Origin: Pedobacter sp. ok626
Lineage (GTDB): Bacteria > Bacteroidota > Bacteroidia > Sphingobacteriales > Sphingobacteriaceae
Length of the DNA: 64,000 bases
Direction: 5' to 3'
Assembly (NCBI RefSeq): GCF_900100435.1
Contig: NZ_FNEX01000006.1
Location: 310,001 to 374,000 of the forward strand
Translations under genes and position numbers: made by a program
The notes under the pieces: model-generated
The model's database searches: none
What the model was told of the DNA's origin: nothing
What the model saw: only the letters and a program-made list of their open reading frames with translations
In this document: positions 62,481 to 64,000 of the stretch, one piece after another
Layout: each line of letters opens with the position of its first letter
Position numbering within the stretch: position 1 is the first letter of the stretch

Positions 62481-63002
62481 CTAAACCTGATAGGCATAGA
62501 TCATGGTTTTCTTTGCCTCCTGTTTTGCAGAGATGCGTTTGATATGCTCTTGAAGGTTACTATGCTCTGTCTGATTTGCAGTAGCAAGCGCAGCATTGTG
62601 ATATTGAGCCTTTGCTTCATCAAAATCCTGCCTTTCCTCAGCATAATTTCCCAGTACTTCGTAAATATCCGCTTTGCATACGCCCGGTACCAGTAGGGCT
62701 TTTTCGGATACACTACAGATTGGCTGATGCATTTTCAATACCACTAAAAGCCTTAAATAATGGAAATAGGCATCAGGAAAAGCAGGGTCAAGATCAATAC
62801 ATTTTTTAAAATAATAACCCGCAGTTTGATAATTTTTAAAATGATCTTGGTATAAACAGCCCAGATGATGATATGCCCGAGCATATTCTGGGTCTATGCT
62901 TAATATTGCGTTAAATAAATTAAGGGCCTTAGGCAATTCGCCATAGTTCAGCTCCTCGATAGCCTGCAGATATTTTTCGTCCGCAGTATAAAAAGTGTCC
63001 AT
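62481..63002 (-). CDS. Tetratricopeptide-repeat protein
   Basis: This 173-aa protein with no signal peptide is made almost entirely of TPR helix pairs (EELNYGELPKALNLFNAILSIDPEYARAYHHLGCLY; NYQTAGYYFKKCIDLDPAFPDAYFHYLRLL; DIYEVLGNYAEERQDFDEAKAQYHNAAL). It is probably a cytoplasmic protein-protein interaction scaffold. No partner is evident from context. Confidence 0.8.
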   Translation of the reverse strand: MDTFYTADEKYLQAIEELNYGELPKALNLFNAILSIDPEYARAYHHLGCLYQDHFKNYQTAGYYFKKCIDLDPAFPDAYFHYLRLLVVLKMHQPICSVSEKALLVPGVCKADIYEVLGNYAEERQDFDEAKAQYHNAALATANQTEHSNLQEHIKRISAKQEAKKTMIYAYQV

Positions 63003-63261
63003 AAGGATATATTGTAAATACCAGCCTTAATTGGCCAGACATTGTGTATATTAATAAGTTTATTGAATGTTATTGATGAGGTTTTACCTCATATTTTAGG
63101 CTGGATTTTATTTCATACCCGGCCCAGCTAACCAAGAAGACTGGCTATTGAGGTTAATTTGGGTATGTAATATTAGGCGTAGCATGACTGTATTTTTTTT
63201 ACAAAGATATTGTTTTAGCTTGGTATTCAAAACTTTAAAATCTAGCCAAATAAAACCCGTC

Positions 63262-63399
63262 ATGAAATACCTTTCAAAAACTTTAGTGCTTAGTCAATTC
63301 CGATTTTCTGAACAAGGCAGCAACCGAGGTGTTATTCTTGAAGGACAACCTCAAAAAGGACAAGAACTTGAGGTTGTAGGTGGGAAAGGGATCGAATAA
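63262..63399 (+). CDS. Possible small peptide gene (weak)
   Basis: A 45-codon ATG ORF beginning MKYLSKTLVL and ending GQELEVVGGKGIE. It is one of few open stretches in the 63003-63654 gap. There is no ribosome-binding site or family match that I can defend. A Gly-Gly near the C-terminus recalls leader peptides of small secreted peptides, but no processing genes are near. The rest of this 650-bp gap shows only a short hairpin at 63542. Confidence 0.2.
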   Translation: MKYLSKTLVLSQFRFSEQGSNRGVILEGQPQKGQELEVVGGKGIE

Positions 63400-63541
63400 G
63401 AAAATTCTAGCCGTTAACATTGTTAAAAGCAAGAGAAAAGTGCTAATTTGAAAATGATTACCTATCCAATCTGCGAAATGTAGAGAGGGGGATAGAGAAA
63501 TTATATATGGAAGTTCTATTGCGTGCTAACTGGAGGACTAG

Positions 63542-63561
63542 AGGGGCTCAATCGAGCCCTT
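63542..63561 (+). terminator. Short G/C-rich hairpin
   Basis: GGGGCTC and GAGCCCT pair around an AATC loop (7 bp, one G-T pair), followed by a weak T-rich stretch on the + strand. It might end a transcript from the possible small ORF upstream. Confidence 0.4.
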
Positions 63562-63654
63562 TGTTAAGATTTTGATTTTGGAAATGGGAATACATCCTCG
63601 GCGTTAGAGTTCTTTTTTGTTGTGCTATTTCTATTGTTTGTTGCAAGGCAGCGT

Positions 63655-64000
63655 TTATTTCTGGTGCTTCCAGAACCGGCCCTTACCATCGGCGATCCAT
63701 TCCAAGGCTTCATCAATCCTTTTTTGCCGGGTCTGATCGGTCTTAGCATCACTTATCCAGATGATATATTCCTTACGGAAAGAGTTTGACTTGCTTTCAA
63801 AGACCGCTTTTGCTTTTGGATTGCCTTCAAGCGCATCCTGGAAATAGCCCGGCGTTTCCAATACCTTAGGCTTTTCTGCTACCGGTTTTTCTCTTTGGAT
63901 CTTTAGGCCCTTTTCGTTCAGTTGTACCGCTTCTTTAATCATGGCGATAAATTCCTGATCAGGGAGCAGCTCATTAAAATGCGTGATTTTACCCAGTAGC
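63655..64000 (-). CDS. YdeI/OmpD-associated family protein, C-terminal part (partial)
   Basis: The frame is open to the right edge, so the ATG at 63942 is internal. The visible part runs LLGKITHFNELLPDQEFIAMI, then KEAVQLNEKGLKI, a proline-rich linker and PGYFQDALEGNPKAKAVFESKSNSFRKEYIIWISDAKTDQTRQKRIDEALEWIADGK. The last part is the YdeI/bacteriocin-protection C-terminal domain (repeated F...R..Y..WI..AK...TR..RI..A), and the first part is the end of a DUF1801 domain. The cellular role of the family is poorly defined. Confidence 0.88.
   Translation of the reverse strand, partial: LLGKITHFNELLPDQEFIAMIKEAVQLNEKGLKIQREKPVAEKPKVLETPGYFQDALEGNPKAKAVFESKSNSFRKEYIIWISDAKTDQTRQKRIDEALEWIADGKGRFWKHQK

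Noticed and set aside
1..64000. CRISPR arrays, insertion sequences, integrases, rRNA genes and known riboswitches
   Set aside because: I saw no regularly spaced repeat array, transposase or recombinase motif, rRNA sequence or recognisable aptamer on either strand.

Overview
The window looks like the chromosome of a Bacteroidota member, most likely Sphingobacteriaceae (Pedobacter or a close relative). The reasons are two SusC/SusD pairs, a hybrid two-component (HTCS) regulator, lipoproteins with Bacteroidota-style lipoboxes, A/T-rich translation starts, a promoter of the TTG-N20-TAnnTTTG type, an ECF sigma factor and LytTR regulation. The genus is inferred from gene content only; no rRNA is present.

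Region 1 (1-26.8 kb) is a large polysaccharide utilisation locus (PUL 1), all on the + strand and cut by the left window edge. In order it encodes the end of a FAD-dependent oxidoreductase, a GH78 alpha-L-rhamnosidase, a GH127-type (DUF1680) enzyme, an FN3-GH28 polygalacturonase-like protein, a sialate-O-acetylesterase-family (SASA) esterase, a secreted protein of unknown function, a beta-helix GH49-like enzyme that carries the same unknown domain plus a sorting-tail-like end, a GH92 protein, a hexuronate-type MFS transporter, an AraA-like sugar isomerase, a large lipoprotein of unknown function, an SGNH hydrolase, a GntR/UTRA regulator, and SusC/SusD. The set fits an acetylated rhamnose-, arabinose- and galacturonate-containing pectic glycan such as rhamnogalacturonan. 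SusCD would import oligomers, the secreted and periplasmic enzymes would trim them, the MFS protein would move sugar acids or short products into the cytoplasm, and GntR would sense a product.

Region 2 (26.8-42.1 kb) is mostly ordinary chromosome: an orphan ECF sigma factor between 17-bp direct repeats, a histidine kinase, tRNA-Ser(UGA), a fatty-acid desaturase, a GNAT acetyltransferase, an RhlE-like helicase, a CHAD protein, GyrI-like and DinB/YfiT-like proteins, a solitary SASA esterase, a LytTR regulator and a single TonB-dependent receptor. That receptor has a long 5' leader with a 21-codon ORF ending in five cysteine codons. It looks like a cysteine-sensing leader peptide and is the most unusual small element in the window.

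Region 3 (42.1-55.8 kb) is a second, compact PUL (PUL 2): a GH74-like beta-propeller protein, a SASA/jelly-roll esterase (CE20-like architecture), SusC, SusD and a 1385-aa HTCS. By eye it is richer in G+C than its neighbours. It is bounded by a near-identical 77-bp direct repeat. The right copy is the 3' end of an intact WG/Sel1-repeat gene and the left copy is an orphan, frameshifted fragment, so the block looks inserted. Three copies of a tandem 21-bp-spaced box (consensus ATGATRAATAGG) lie before the GH74-like gene, before susC and beyond the HTCS start. They are strong candidates for HTCS operators. Acetylated xyloglucan is a plausible but unproven substrate.

Region 4 (55.8-64 kb) holds the WG/Sel1-repeat gene, two lipoproteins and a secreted TPR-like protein of unknown function, a Fic-family AMP-transferase, a small hypothetical protein, a TPR protein, and a YdeI-family protein cut by the right edge. 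I found no IS element, integrase, CRISPR array or rRNA gene.
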